Shown here one piece after another: positions 27,584 through 36,831 of a stretch of 64,000 bases of DNA. The stretch comes from CALBPI01 sp038533155. Lineage in GTDB: Bacteria; Pseudomonadota; Gammaproteobacteria; Steroidobacterales; Woeseiaceae. How positions within the stretch are numbered: the stretch's first letter is position 1; each line of letters opens with the position of its first letter. The stretch is from NCBI GenBank assembly GCA_038533155.1, contig JBCAZH010000005.1:1-64000 (forward strand), given 5' to 3'. The notes beneath the pieces were generated by a model that searched no databases, was not told where the DNA came from, and saw only the letters and a program-made list of their open reading frames with translations. The position numbers were made by a program, and so were the translations under genes.

Positions 27584-27649
27584 GGTATCATCTCCTGTGC
27601 TGCCAGAGCTTCATTCGGTGCCCCGAAATTATATCTCAGGAAACTATTC

Positions 27650-28039
27650 ATGGCGGACGCGTTGCGTATCGACAAGTGGCTTTTTTTTACCCGGTTCTTT
27701 AAGACGCGCGGTCAAGCCAGCGCGGCGGTCACCGGGGGGCATGTTACCCGCGCGGGGGAGCGTGCCAAACCGGCGCAGCCGGTTCGGGTCGGGGATGCGC
27801 TTGCAATCACACGCGGTCGCTACACCTGGCATGTCGAGGTGGTCGAGATACCGAAACGGCGTGGCCCAGCTAAAGAGGCACAGGCATGTTATGTCGAGTC
27901 TGAGGCGAGCCGTGAGGCCCGCGAATCGCTGTCCCAGGCGCTGCGAAGCGATCGACTCGGTATGCCGCGGACAGACGGGCGGCCCGACAAGCACACGCGA
28001 AGACGGCTGCGTGAATGGAAAGACAGTCATGACGCGTGA
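27650..28039 (+). CDS. hslR: Heat-shock protein 15 (S4-domain ribosome-rescue factor)
   Basis: 129-residue RNA-binding protein of the Hsp15 family, which binds stalled 50S subunits carrying a nascent chain. The S4 domain is N-terminal (LRIDKWLFFTRFFKTRGQAS ... GHVTRAG, VRVGDALAI), followed by a basic tail. The ATG at 27650 with CAGGAAACT upstream fits; the longer open frame running back into kbl lacks similarity. It has no clear terminator before the putA promoter. Confidence 0.88.
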   Translation: MADALRIDKWLFFTRFFKTRGQASAAVTGGHVTRAGERAKPAQPVRVGDALAITRGRYTWHVEVVEIPKRRGPAKEAQACYVESEASREARESLSQALRSDRLGMPRTDGRPDKHTRRRLREWKDSHDA

Positions 28040-28053
28040 GGCGCCAGGCGAGC

Positions 28054-28059
28054 TATAAT
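28054..28059 (+). promoter_or_regulatory. Candidate -10 box for putA
   Basis: A perfect TATAAT 46 bases before the putA ATG. No good -35 is seen 17 bases upstream (GACGCG), which would suit an activated promoter. It lies in the short gap after hslR. Confidence 0.35.
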
Positions 28060-28104
28060 TTACGCACGAGGCTCAGGCCATATTTTGCGTTATAGGTATT
28101 AGCT

Positions 28105-31100
28105 ATGGTGACCGCACACCGTCCGACAGACACCTCACTTGATTTGAATGACGAGCGATTTGATGCGGACTACACGAAGTCCGACGCGACTGAAGGCCTA
28201 CAAGGAGCTTACCTTGCGGATGAACAGACGCGGGTCGAATCGCTCTTAAGTATTGCCTCTGAATCGGATAGCGAGCGGGACAACATCCACAAAACTGCGT
28301 CTGGTCTCGTAGAGCATGTCCGTAAGCAAAACGAAGAGCGCAGTGGCATCGAGGCGTTCCTGCAGAAGTATGACCTGTCGAGTCAGGAAGGCATCATGTT
28401 GATGTGTGTCGCAGAGGCTTTGCTGCGGATTCCCGACAGCGAAACTGCAGATGCGCTAATCGCCGATAAAATCACTGCCGCTGATTGGTCTCGACATCTT
28501 GGATCCAGCGAGTCGTTGTTCGTCAATGCCAGCACATGGGGACTGATGCTGACCGGCAAGATGTTGACGCTGGACGAGGCCCACCAAAAAAATCCTCGCG
28601 AGCTGTTTAAGCGAATGGTGAGCCGAGCCGGGGAGCCTGTCGTTCGCAGTGCGATGCGGCAAGCGATGAAAGTCATGGGTCATCAGTTTGTGATGGGCCG
28701 AGATATCGGCAGTGCACTCAAACGTGCTGACAAGGGGAACAATCGAGACTACCGATACAGTTTCGATATGCTTGGCGAAGCCGCGCTGACTCGTGCCGAT
28801 GCGCAACGCTATTTCAAGGCATACGAGGCTGCGATTGATGCCATCGGTGCCGCACCGAGTGGCGATGATATTTTCAGCACACACAGCATCAGTGTGAAGC
28901 TTTCCGCGTTACACCCACGCTACGAGTTCGCGCGACGTCAACAAGCCATGGACGAGCTTGCGCCGCAATTGCTGGCGTTGGCACAACGCGCGCGCGCCGT
29001 CGGTATTGGCCTGACGATGGATGCGGAGGAGGCGGACCGGTTGGAACTCTCGCTAGAGATTTTTGCATCGGTATTCGGCGACCCCTCCCTCGAAGACTAC
29101 GAAGGCTTGGGGTTGGCAGTGCAGGCGTATCAAAAGCGCGGTGTCGACGTCGTGCGTTGGTTGATCGAGTTGGCGCGAACCGTTGGCCGGCGCATTCCAG
29201 TTCGGCTGGTTAAAGGCGCCTACTGGGATACGGAAATTAAGCATGCACAGGAACTCGGGTTGGCAGGGTATCCCGTGTTCACCCGCAAGGTGAACACAGA
29301 TGTGAGCTACCTCGCGTGCGCGCGCTTGATGCTGGATGCTGCGGAACAGATCTATCCCCAATTCGCGACGCACAATGCGCACACACTGGCGTATGTGTTG
29401 CACCATGCGGGCGGTCGCTCGGACTATGAATTCCAGCGACTGCATGGCATGGGGGAGTCGCTCTACGCTACGGTGATTGATCCCGAAAGGTACAATCGCC
29501 AGTGTCGCGTCTATGCACCCGTGGGCAGTCACGAAGACTTGCTGCCGTATCTAGTGCGACGATTACTCGAGAACGGTGCGAATACCAGCTTCGTCAATCA
29601 GATCGTTGACCCTGACGAATCGATCGATGAGATTGTTGCAGATCCGATTCAGGCGGTGCGCGACCTCGATCAAATTCCTCATGAAAAAATTCCGCTGCCT
29701 TCCGCGCTATTCGGTGAGCATCGGAAAAACTCGGCTGGGGTCAATTTACCGGACCGGGAAGTCGGCCGTAGCTTGTACCAGGCCATGGCACCGTTCTTTT
29801 CCAAACACTACGATGTTCAGCCGGTGATCAACGGTTCGCGAGCGCAGGGGGGCGCGGTGAACTGCACCAATCCGTTTGATTCTGGCGATGTGGTGGGTGC
29901 GGTTGTTTTCGCGGACTCTGAGGTATCCGAGTCGGCCGTTGCCACGGCCGTTGAAGGCTTTTCGGATTGGGAATCGACGCCAGCAACGGATCGGGCGAAG
30001 GTTCTTGAGGCGGCGGCAGATTTGTTCGAATCGCAGCTGGCGGAGTTTTGTGCACTGTGCATTCGAGAAGCTGGCAAGACACTGCCCGATGCGATTGCGG
30101 AAGTTCGAGAGGCTGTCGATTTCCTGCGTTACTACGCGGCTGAAGCACGCCGTTTGTTCTCCGAGCCGACCGTGCTCGCTGGTCCGACGGGCGAACACAA
30201 TGTGCACGGTATGCGGGGTCGAGGCGTGTTTGTTTGCGTCAGCCCTTGGAATTTTCCGCTGGCCATTTTTACGGGCCAAGTGGTGGCGGCCTTGGCGGCG
30301 GGCAACACGGTTGTCGCGAAACCGGCGGAGCAGACCAGTATTGTTGCCGCTCGCGCGTGCGATCTACTGTGGCAGGCTGGTGTTCCAGTTTCTGCACTGC
30401 AGTTCCTTCCTGGGGAGGGCGGCACAGCCGCTGCGACGGCCATCGCCGACGCCAGGGTGGCGGGCGTTGCGTTCACCGGTAGCACCGAGACTGCGATGAC
30501 GATCAATCGCACCCTGGCGATGCGCGATGGCCAAATCGGCGCGCTGATCGCCGAGACCGGCGGGCAAAATGCGATGATCGTCGACTCGAGCGCTTTACCG
30601 GAACAGGTGGTTCAAGATGCGGTCATGTCCGGTTTTAATTCGGCAGGGCAGCGCTGCAGTGCATTGCGGGTATTGTGCGTACAGCGTGATATCGCGCCGC
30701 GAGTGATTGAGTTGCTCAAAGGCGCAATGGATGAGCTGAATATCGGCGATCCGCTCGATCTGAAGACCGACGTTGGACCGGTGATCGATGAGGCCGCCCG
30801 TTCGATTCTCGAATCCCATGTCGAGCGCATGCGTGAGGAGCAGTCCGTCTTGCACCAGTGCGTGTTGCCTGCGACAACCAAAGCCGGCGTGTTCTTTCCG
30901 CCAACTTTGATTCAAATCGACAGTCTGAGTGCCTTGCAGCGTGAGGTATTCGGCCCGGTTGTGCATATCTACCCGTTCGATGGCCCCGACCTTGCCAAGT
31001 TGGTCGCAGAGATCAATAGCACTGGGTATGGATTAACGTTCGGTGTGCATACACGAATTGATGGGCGGGCGGTCGAACTCGCTAGTGCCATCCGTGCCGG

Positions 31101-31290
31101 CAACGTCTACATCAACCGCAACATGGTCGGTGCTGTGGTGGGTGTGCAGCCTTTCGGGGGGCGTGGCTTGTCCGGCACAGGGCCTAAAGCGGGCGGACCA
31201 AACTACCTCGCCCGTTTCGGCACTGAGTACGCCATTAGCACGAACACCGCCGCCGTAGGTGGCAACGCGAGTCTGCTAAGTCTCGACTAG
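28105..31290 (+). CDS. putA: Bifunctional proline dehydrogenase / P5C dehydrogenase PutA
   Basis: Membrane-associated flavoenzyme that oxidises proline to glutamate in two steps. At 1061 residues it is the shorter form: no N-terminal ribbon-helix-helix is seen (E. coli PutA is 1320 residues and also a repressor). The proline dehydrogenase barrel spans about 195-490 (VRLVKGAYWDTEIKHAQE is diagnostic). The aldehyde dehydrogenase domain spans about 560-1040, with general-base Glu in AETGGQNAM (about 816) and nucleophile Cys in SAGQRCSALRVL (about 850). The regulator must therefore be separate. It converges with the DUF1223 gene. Confidence 0.95.
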   Translation: MVTAHRPTDTSLDLNDERFDADYTKSDATEGLQGAYLADEQTRVESLLSIASESDSERDNIHKTASGLVEHVRKQNEERSGIEAFLQKYDLSSQEGIMLMCVAEALLRIPDSETADALIADKITAADWSRHLGSSESLFVNASTWGLMLTGKMLTLDEAHQKNPRELFKRMVSRAGEPVVRSAMRQAMKVMGHQFVMGRDIGSALKRADKGNNRDYRYSFDMLGEAALTRADAQRYFKAYEAAIDAIGAAPSGDDIFSTHSISVKLSALHPRYEFARRQQAMDELAPQLLALAQRARAVGIGLTMDAEEADRLELSLEIFASVFGDPSLEDYEGLGLAVQAYQKRGVDVVRWLIELARTVGRRIPVRLVKGAYWDTEIKHAQELGLAGYPVFTRKVNTDVSYLACARLMLDAAEQIYPQFATHNAHTLAYVLHHAGGRSDYEFQRLHGMGESLYATVIDPERYNRQCRVYAPVGSHEDLLPYLVRRLLENGANTSFVNQIVDPDESIDEIVADPIQAVRDLDQIPHEKIPLPSALFGEHRKNSAGVNLPDREVGRSLYQAMAPFFSKHYDVQPVINGSRAQGGAVNCTNPFDSGDVVGAVVFADSEVSESAVATAVEGFSDWESTPATDRAKVLEAAADLFESQLAEFCALCIREAGKTLPDAIAEVREAVDFLRYYAAEARRLFSEPTVLAGPTGEHNVHGMRGRGVFVCVSPWNFPLAIFTGQVVAALAAGNTVVAKPAEQTSIVAARACDLLWQAGVPVSALQFLPGEGGTAAATAIADARVAGVAFTGSTETAMTINRTLAMRDGQIGALIAETGGQNAMIVDSSALPEQVVQDAVMSGFNSAGQRCSALRVLCVQRDIAPRVIELLKGAMDELNIGDPLDLKTDVGPVIDEAARSILESHVERMREEQSVLHQCVLPATTKAGVFFPPTLIQIDSLSALQREVFGPVVHIYPFDGPDLAKLVAEINSTGYGLTFGVHTRIDGRAVELASAIRAGNVYINRNMVGAVVGVQPFGGRGLSGTGPKAGGPNYLARFGTEYAISTNTAAVGGNASLLSLD

Positions 31291-31311
31291 TGGTGGCAGT
31301 CGAGCACCGAC

Positions 31312-32055
31312 TCAAAAATTGAGAAAGCCGCCGGTCGCTTGCAACGGCGCCTGCGACTTACCGTCCGTGACCCAAACGGCTAACGCCCGCTGGTCCGCTT
31401 TGATTTCCGACTCGGGGATATCCGTCGTCGCGGCGAAACCGGACGCAACGACGTTCAGCGGAATTGTTTGCAGATCCAAAACCACGAAATCATGTTCGAG
31501 ATTGCGGCCGCGATTTTCCCCGGCGCCAACACTGGAGCTCAACGACATTCCGAGTAACGCCATATGCGCCAAAGGAATTGCTGTGTCCGTATCGCCGCTC
31601 CACCGTATGTCGACAGTCTTCGCTTTTACGTCGGCTTCCAACACGCCATGGGCACGATCATCTCGCGCCGGACGAGGCGTCGTGCGCCAGCGCCGCCATT
31701 CTCGTCCGTCGCTAAAGAAGCCAGGCGTGTAAACGACGCGTACGCCACCTTCCTCAGCGTAAATTCTTTGGCGCGTTGAGTATGTGCTCGAGGCGAATCG
31801 ATCGTCCCAGCCGAGGTAATCCCAATAGTCGACATGAAACGCGACCGGCACAAACTCGTCCCACAGACCGTCGTCGGCCTTGAGCGTTGAGAGATAGCGA
31901 TCGGCGGGTGGACAGCTACTGCATCCTTCAGAAGTAAACAACTCGATCAGTGCGACGGGCTTATCGCCGCTCGAGAACTGTAGCGTCGATCCCTCGCCGA
32001 AGGCGTTTCCTGCGAACAGCGCGAGCACCAAACCTAGAAAAACAGAACGCTTCAT
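31312..32055 (-). CDS. DUF1223 thioredoxin-like secreted protein
   Basis: A 247-residue protein with a signal peptide (about 1-20, AGNAFG). The motif ALIELFTSEGCSSCPPADRYL is diagnostic of DUF1223, a thioredoxin-fold family with a CxxC-type pair (SEGCSSCP). Its function is unknown; a periplasmic redox role is possible from the fold and Cys pair. No obvious operon partner; a 386-base gene-free region lies upstream. Confidence 0.85.
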   Translation of the reverse strand: MKRSVFLGLVLALFAGNAFGEGSTLQFSSGDKPVALIELFTSEGCSSCPPADRYLSTLKADDGLWDEFVPVAFHVDYWDYLGWDDRFASSTYSTRQRIYAEEGGVRVVYTPGFFSDGREWRRWRTTPRPARDDRAHGVLEADVKAKTVDIRWSGDTDTAIPLAHMALLGMSLSSSVGAGENRGRNLEHDFVVLDLQTIPLNVVASGFAATTDIPESEIKADQRALAVWVTDGKSQAPLQATGGFLNF

Positions 32056-32441
32056 AGTGCGAGTTCCTGCAATACGTCGATTGAGTAGACCGCACTTCTG
32101 CCTATTTCGTTACAGCGGATTGTTCCTGGCGCCGCCACCTGGCACAACGTACGACCGGAATTGACGGTTTTGCGCATTCGAGAGCGTTTCCGGGCGCCCG
32201 GACAGTAAATGGAAATTCTCGAATCGCGCCTGACGGTTTTGCGGTCCGTTGATAGAAAAAATAGGGACGTATAGGCACAGAGATAAACAGTTCGGTGACA
32301 AATAGCCAATTGACCCTGTTCCTATGTGAGCAAGCATTCGTCAATGTCGCGCTGATGACCGCGATCTCATCTCTGACAACGCTATGATTCGATACGGATC
32401 ATCTGACAGAGAACCAATGTTCATTCCGGTTTGTCTATGCT
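32056..32441. other. Gene-free regulatory stretch with direct repeats and a palindrome
   Basis: No convincing gene in 386 bases between the divergent DUF1223 and AraC genes. It holds a 13-base direct repeat TGACGGTTTTGCG at 32162-32174 and 32231-32243 (69 bases apart) and a perfect 14-base palindrome TCCGGGCGCCCGGA at 32189-32202 between them. Small open frames on the minus strand here lack start signals and family resemblance. The spaced repeats would suit an AraC-type regulator site. Confidence 0.5.
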
Positions 32442-33248
32442 GTGGCGATGGAGATGACCGTCATCGATGCGCCACGGTCTATCGCGGGCCGCGTAGCAGC
32501 CCTCTGGGCGCTGCGCGGCGATCCGCTCGGCGAGTACGCAGGACTGCCCAAGCCATACGTTGAGCTTGTGGTGAGTCTCTGCGGCCATCATTTCTGGCAT
32601 GACGGCCAGATGCGCTCACCGCTCAAGTTTCAGCACGGCTGGTTGATGCCTATCCAAAACGGGCCGCGATTTGCGACAACGATTGGCAGCCTGCACCTCG
32701 TCGGAGCGCGCATGCCCGTCGACACGGCCTGTGCGCTGTTCGGTCCTGGCATTCACGATCATGGATCGCTACCGATACCGCTGGATTGCCTTATCGGTCG
32801 CGAGGCCACCCTTCTGCGTGAACAGATGGCCGAGCAGACGTATGCACTCGCCCAGTTTCGGGTCATGGCGTCTTGGTTGTCCGATCGACTAGGGAACCCG
32901 CGTATTCGCCCGCTGCCATCCGCCGAAGCGTCGACGACTTGGCGCGTCGATACATTGGCGAATGCGATGGGCCTATCGTTGCGTGGGGTTCGGCAACATT
33001 TCCGCACGCAGTTCGGTATCGGGCCCAAATTTTGGCTACAACTCAACCGTTTTGATCAGGTCCTCGCAGCGGATATGCAGCATGAGTCGCTTGCAGCGTT
33101 GGCTGCAGACCTTGGGTTCACGGACCAATCCCATCTGACGACGGAATTCAGGCGCTTTGCCGGTCGCCCGCCATCCGAGTATGTGCGAACCCGTTCGACA
33201 TCGCTCGCACCAGAAGCCGCACCACACTTTGTTCCGGAGGCCAACTAG
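32442..33248 (+). CDS. AraC-family transcriptional regulator
   Basis: A 268-residue regulator. The N-terminal two thirds is a sensor domain of the DUF6597 type (MFxxGAxMPVDTACALFGPGIHD-like region near 85-110). The C-terminal AraC double helix-turn-helix covers about 170-255, with SLAALAADLGFTDQSHLTTEFRRF being the conserved second HTH. The GTG at 32442 is used, but ATG codons at 32448 and 32454 are equally possible. The effector is unknown. The next two small genes are in the same orientation but 76 bases away. Confidence 0.85.
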   Translation: MAMEMTVIDAPRSIAGRVAALWALRGDPLGEYAGLPKPYVELVVSLCGHHFWHDGQMRSPLKFQHGWLMPIQNGPRFATTIGSLHLVGARMPVDTACALFGPGIHDHGSLPIPLDCLIGREATLLREQMAEQTYALAQFRVMASWLSDRLGNPRIRPLPSAEASTTWRVDTLANAMGLSLRGVRQHFRTQFGIGPKFWLQLNRFDQVLAADMQHESLAALAADLGFTDQSHLTTEFRRFAGRPPSEYVRTRSTSLAPEAAPHFVPEAN

Positions 33249-33324
33249 TGCCGTTTTTTACAAGACGGTGCTGCGGTTGCGATGCGAGGATGATCTCGGA
33301 CAACACGATTAGGGGAGTTTAACG

Positions 33325-33678
33325 ATGAAATCTTGGATCAAAAAAATAGGCGCAATTATCGCCGGTGTTTTCGCGGGCGGGTTGACGATTGCGTTAGTCG
33401 AGTCGCTGGGCCACGCGGTGGTCGAGGGTCAGACGCTGTTCGTGATCGCAGCACTTGGGCTCGGTTGCGCGGCATTTGTCGGTGGTCTCGTGAGTCGGAA
33501 AATCTCTGGGCTCGGCTACACTGCTTGGATTATCGCGGGCACGTTGGCATGTCTGTCACTGGTCAACGTTTTCTCGTTCGCACACCCAGTGTGGTTTGTG
33601 CCGGTCGCCTTTGCGCTGCTCGCGGTAGGTGCCGCGGCATCGCTGCGAATCGGAAAGACACAGGAGTTGATCGCATGA
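33325..33678 (+). CDS. Small four-helix membrane protein, hypothetical
   Basis: 117 residues with four hydrophobic segments (about 8-28, 38-57, 64-84, 86-106) and a basic N-terminus. ATG with GGGGAGTT upstream. No family recognised; Gly/Ala-rich helices resemble small membrane proteins of unknown function. Its stop overlaps the ATG of the next gene (ATGA), so the two are probably translated together. Confidence 0.65.
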   Translation: MKSWIKKIGAIIAGVFAGGLTIALVESLGHAVVEGQTLFVIAALGLGCAAFVGGLVSRKISGLGYTAWIIAGTLACLSLVNVFSFAHPVWFVPVAFALLAVGAAASLRIGKTQELIA

Positions 33679-34007
33679 CGGACGCCACACTGTTTAAGAA
33701 ATTAACGGATCTGTTTCGACCTTATGAGAAGGATATGCAGATCAAGACGGATACGGACGACAAGTACTACATCGAAGAGGCGCTATCGAGCGACAAGCTT
33801 CAGATGTTCGCGTCGGTTCAGATCAAGAAAAACTACATCAGTGTCTATCTGATGCCTGTGTATTGTCAGCCGGAGCTGCTCGAGGGCATCTCTGACGACC
33901 TGAAAAAGCGCATGCAGGGCAAATCTTGCTTCAATTTTACGCAGGACGAGCAAGTGCCATGGGCTGAGTTCAAAGCTTTGATCAAGCAGTCGCGCAAGGC
34001 GCTTTGA
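33675..34007 (+). CDS. Small soluble protein, hypothetical (possibly DUF1801/YdhG-like)
   Basis: 110 residues, no membrane segment. The visible pattern KKNYISVYLMPVYCQPEL followed by GISDDLKKRMQGKSCFNF resembles short YdhG/DUF1801-type proteins, but I am not certain. One Cys in SCFNF and one in VYCQP. Translationally coupled to the preceding membrane protein by the ATGA overlap. It is read in a different frame from that gene. Confidence 0.65.
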   Translation: MTDATLFKKLTDLFRPYEKDMQIKTDTDDKYYIEEALSSDKLQMFASVQIKKNYISVYLMPVYCQPELLEGISDDLKKRMQGKSCFNFTQDEQVPWAEFKALIKQSRKAL

Positions 34008-34044
34008 GCCATGCGTCGTCAGTGCGACCGCGCCGCAGCATGAC

Positions 34045-34563
34045 TCAGTGGGTGATCACACCATTCGCGTTCTTTGGAAAGTCATAGCCGACCACGGAAG
34101 TCGCGACGAAACGTAGCTCATCCCATGCGGTGAGTTCCGCACTCACAGTGAGCATCGCCGCAGTCGGCATGTTGGTTACAAGACCATCGCTCAATCGCTC
34201 CGCCAACTCGGAGATCCCTGGATTATGACCGACCAATAGCAAGTGATGGAACTGAGGATCTTGCTCGGCCAGCACTTTCAGAATTTGCTCAGGGCGCGCG
34301 TGGTACAAGGCCTTCTCCACTTGGATGAACTCAATCGGGAAACCCAAAGACTGGGCAACATGCCGGGCTGTGTGTCGGGTTCGCATCGCAGAACTGGTCA
34401 CCAATCCGGATGGTCGAATACCGCGCTCTCGGAGTCTGCGTCCCATCTCGGGCGCGTCGCGTTCGCCTCGAGCGTTCAACGGTCGGTCATGATCGGGGAG
34501 TTCTGGGTTGTCCCAACTCGACTTGGCATGGCGGAGCAGTGTCAGGGTTTTTGCGCGGGGCAT
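34045..34563 (-). CDS. SixA-like histidine phosphatase
   Basis: A 172-residue histidine-phosphatase-superfamily protein; the nucleophile is in LTLLRHAKSSWDN (His12) and the second His in LLVGHNPGISEL. The family includes SixA, which dephosphorylates phosphohistidines of phosphorelay proteins. It starts one base after the sufT stop, as the last gene of the SUF operon, which is unusual company; whether this is functional or positional is not clear. Confidence 0.85.
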   Translation of the reverse strand: MPRAKTLTLLRHAKSSWDNPELPDHDRPLNARGERDAPEMGRRLRERGIRPSGLVTSSAMRTRHTARHVAQSLGFPIEFIQVEKALYHARPEQILKVLAEQDPQFHHLLLVGHNPGISELAERLSDGLVTNMPTAAMLTVSAELTAWDELRFVATSVVGYDFPKNANGVITH

Positions 34564-34564
34564 C

Positions 34565-35116
34565 TCAGTACATCATGCCGGTTTGGAGCCGTGCTTCGTC
34601 ACTCATCATCATGTGATTCCACGGCGGGTCGAACACGAGCTCGACCAACACGTCATTGACTGTTGGGACAATCGCTACTTTCTGGCGCACATCTTCAATG
34701 AGAATGTCTCCCATGCCACACCCGGGTGCGGTCAGTGTCATATCGACCTCGACCCGGCGGTCCTCGCCGGTCTTAGAAACCTCCACGCGGTAGATGAGTC
34801 CGAGCTCAACAATATCGACAGGGATTTCCGGGTCATAGCAGGTCTTTAATTGTTGCCAAATGATCTGCTCAAAGTCCTCGTCGCTGATGTTGCTTGGAAC
34901 CTCAGGCGGTTTCACGGGCTCTTTGCCGAGAGCGTCGGCGTCCTTACCGTCGACCCGAAATAGACTGCCATCGACGTAGACGGTGAAGTTTCCGCCAAGA
35001 CCCTGAGTGATGTACCCGTTGGTGCCTTTGCGCAGCGTGACTTGCATTCCGGCCGGAATAATCACGGCTGCTACGTCGCGTTCTAGGGTGAAGGGTTCGC
35101 TGTCGTTCGAGTACAT
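34565..35116 (-). CDS. sufT: SufT, Fe-S cluster assembly accessory protein
   Basis: A 183-residue protein with a DUF59/MIP18 domain in the second half: CYDPEIPVDIVELGLIY, MTLTAPGCGMGDIL and VLVELVFDPPWN. The N-terminal part (about 1-60) is the beta-rich extension typical of SufT. It supports delivery or maturation of Fe-S clusters. Three bases downstream of sufU and one base upstream of the SixA-like gene, thus within the SUF operon. Confidence 0.9.
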   Translation of the reverse strand: MYSNDSEPFTLERDVAAVIIPAGMQVTLRKGTNGYITQGLGGNFTVYVDGSLFRVDGKDADALGKEPVKPPEVPSNISDEDFEQIIWQQLKTCYDPEIPVDIVELGLIYRVEVSKTGEDRRVEVDMTLTAPGCGMGDILIEDVRQKVAIVPTVNDVLVELVFDPPWNHMMMSDEARLQTGMMY

Positions 35117-35119
35117 CGA

Positions 35120-35572
35120 CTACTCCGTTGAAATTCTCTCGTCTCGGCCGTCCAGAGCGGCGGCCATCGCTTGCCATGCCAGCGACGCGCATTTTACGCG
35201 ACTGGGGTATCGCCGAACTTCCTTTAACGCGGCAATCGGCAAGTCAACCAGCATGTCCGGGAGCGCTTCATCTGCCGAGTCACTCAGCATCTGTCGCACA
35301 CTCTCCGTCAGTACATTCGCTTCGGGTAAATCCAGCCCAGACAGAAGTTCTGCGAGCATTGACGCAGATGCTACGCAGATTGCGCACGCGGTCGCTTGGA
35401 ACGACACGTCCACAACCTGCCCGTCCTTGAAAGTGACAAACAGCTCGAGTTTGTCGCCGCACAGCGGATTGTGCCCCGGTACGTGGATGGTTGCATCGTC
35501 CACCCGCCGGAAGTGTCTCGGTGCTTTGGCGTGCTGGAGCACCTGTTCGCGATAGAGCGCCGCTGCAGTCAC
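35120..35572 (-). CDS. sufU: SufU-type Fe-S scaffold / sulphur-transfer protein
   Basis: A 150-residue IscU/SufU-like protein. Its three metal-binding cysteines are visible in HNPLCGDKLEL, TACAICVASASML and RVKCASLAWQAM. SufU receives sulphur from SufS. It overlaps sufS by four bases. The presence of SufU rather than SufE/SufA beside SufS marks this as a SufU-type system. Confidence 0.92.
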   Translation of the reverse strand: MTAAALYREQVLQHAKAPRHFRRVDDATIHVPGHNPLCGDKLELFVTFKDGQVVDVSFQATACAICVASASMLAELLSGLDLPEANVLTESVRQMLSDSADEALPDMLVDLPIAALKEVRRYPSRVKCASLAWQAMAAALDGRDERISTE

Positions 35573-36831
35573 TGGAATAACTGTCGCACCGTCGCGAGTG
35601 CTTCTATTAAGGCGTCGATATCCTCGCGCCAGTTGTATAGGGCGAGTGAAGCGCGAGCGGTTCCAGGAACCTCAAGCCGGTCCATGATGGGCATCGCGCA
35701 ATGGTGACCGGTTCGGACCGCAACGCCTTTCTGATCGACAATCGTGCCGAGGTCATGCGGATGCACATCGCGCATCAAAAACGACACGACGGACGCTTTT
35801 CGGGGAGCCGTTCCAATCAACTGTATATCTGGTTGCGCCAAGAGCCGGTCGGTTAGATAGTCCAACAGTACCCGCTCATAGCGCTGGATGTTGTCCACAC
35901 CGATACCCTCAAGGTAGTCGATGGCGGCAGCCAGGCCGATCGCACCCGCGATGTAGGGGGTTCCAGCTTCGAACTTGTACGGAAGCGCGTTGTAAGTCGT
36001 GCCTTCGAAGCTCACCGTGTCGATCATATCGCCGCCACCTTGCCAGGGCGGCATGGCGTCTAGAATCGATTCGCGCCCCCAGAGAACGCCGATGCCTGTA
36101 GGGCCTGTCATTTTGTGCGCAGAGAATGCGAAAAAGTCTGCGCCAAGCGCTTGCATATCCATCGCCGCGTGCGGTGCATGCTGCGCGCCATCCACAAGCA
36201 CAGTGATTCCATGCTGTTTCGCTGCGGGAATGATCTCATCGAGTGGCAGAATCGTGCCCAGCGCGTTGGAGACCGACGCGATCGCGAGCAGACGAGTGCG
36301 CGGCGTGAAACACTCGATCACTCGTTCAGCGAGCACCTCGCCGTTGGATTCGACAGGCGCAACGACCAGTCGTATACCGAGACGTTGTTCGAGCATCTGC
36401 CAAGGCACAATGTTCGCATGGTGTTCCAAGTGTGTAATGACAACTTCATCGCCGCGCTGCAGGTTCTCATAGCCCCAAGCATTGGCCACTAGGTTGATCG
36501 CTTCGGTTGTCCCCCGAGTAAACACAATTTCGTTCACTGAGGACGCGTTCATGAAGCGACGGACACGTTCGCGCGAGTTTTCATACGCGTCGGTGGCTCT
36601 ATGGCTCAACGTGTGAACACCGCGATGGACGTTGGCATGATCGTGCGCTTCGTAGTGGCGCATTGCCTCGATAACCGCTGACGATCGTTGCGATGAGGCA
36701 GCGCTGTCCAAAAACACCAGTGGCTGTCCGTTGATGTCTTGGTCGAGCGCCGGGAAATCGCTGCGGTAGCCCCGCATGACCGCTTCAAGTTCCGCGTCCG
36801 AGAGTCCGGTTGCGATCGGTTGCGCACTCAT
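35569..36831 (-). CDS. sufS: Cysteine desulfurase SufS
   Basis: PLP enzyme releasing sulphur from cysteine as an enzyme persulphide. It is 420 residues. It shows VFTRGTTEAINLVA, DGAQHAPHAAMDM, the PLP lysine in SAHKMTGPTGIGVLWG (about 242) and the active Cys in VRTGHHCAMPIM (about 377). The ATG at 36831 (MSAQPIATG) is preferred; the frame continues upstream inside sufD without similarity. It overlaps both sufD (4 bases) and sufU (4 bases). Confidence 0.94.
   Translation of the reverse strand: MSAQPIATGLSDAELEAVMRGYRSDFPALDQDINGQPLVFLDSAASSQRSSAVIEAMRHYEAHDHANVHRGVHTLSHRATDAYENSRERVRRFMNASSVNEIVFTRGTTEAINLVANAWGYENLQRGDEVVITHLEHHANIVPWQMLEQRLGIRLVVAPVESNGEVLAERVIECFTPRTRLLAIASVSNALGTILPLDEIIPAAKQHGITVLVDGAQHAPHAAMDMQALGADFFAFSAHKMTGPTGIGVLWGRESILDAMPPWQGGGDMIDTVSFEGTTYNALPYKFEAGTPYIAGAIGLAAAIDYLEGIGVDNIQRYERVLLDYLTDRLLAQPDIQLIGTAPRKASVVSFLMRDVHPHDLGTIVDQKGVAVRTGHHCAMPIMDRLEVPGTARASLALYNWREDIDALIEALATVRQLFQ

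Noticed and set aside
32052..32344. Minus-strand open frames of 75-85 codons upstream of the DUF1223 gene
   Set aside because: Several overlapping frames with no start signals, poor composition and no family resemblance.
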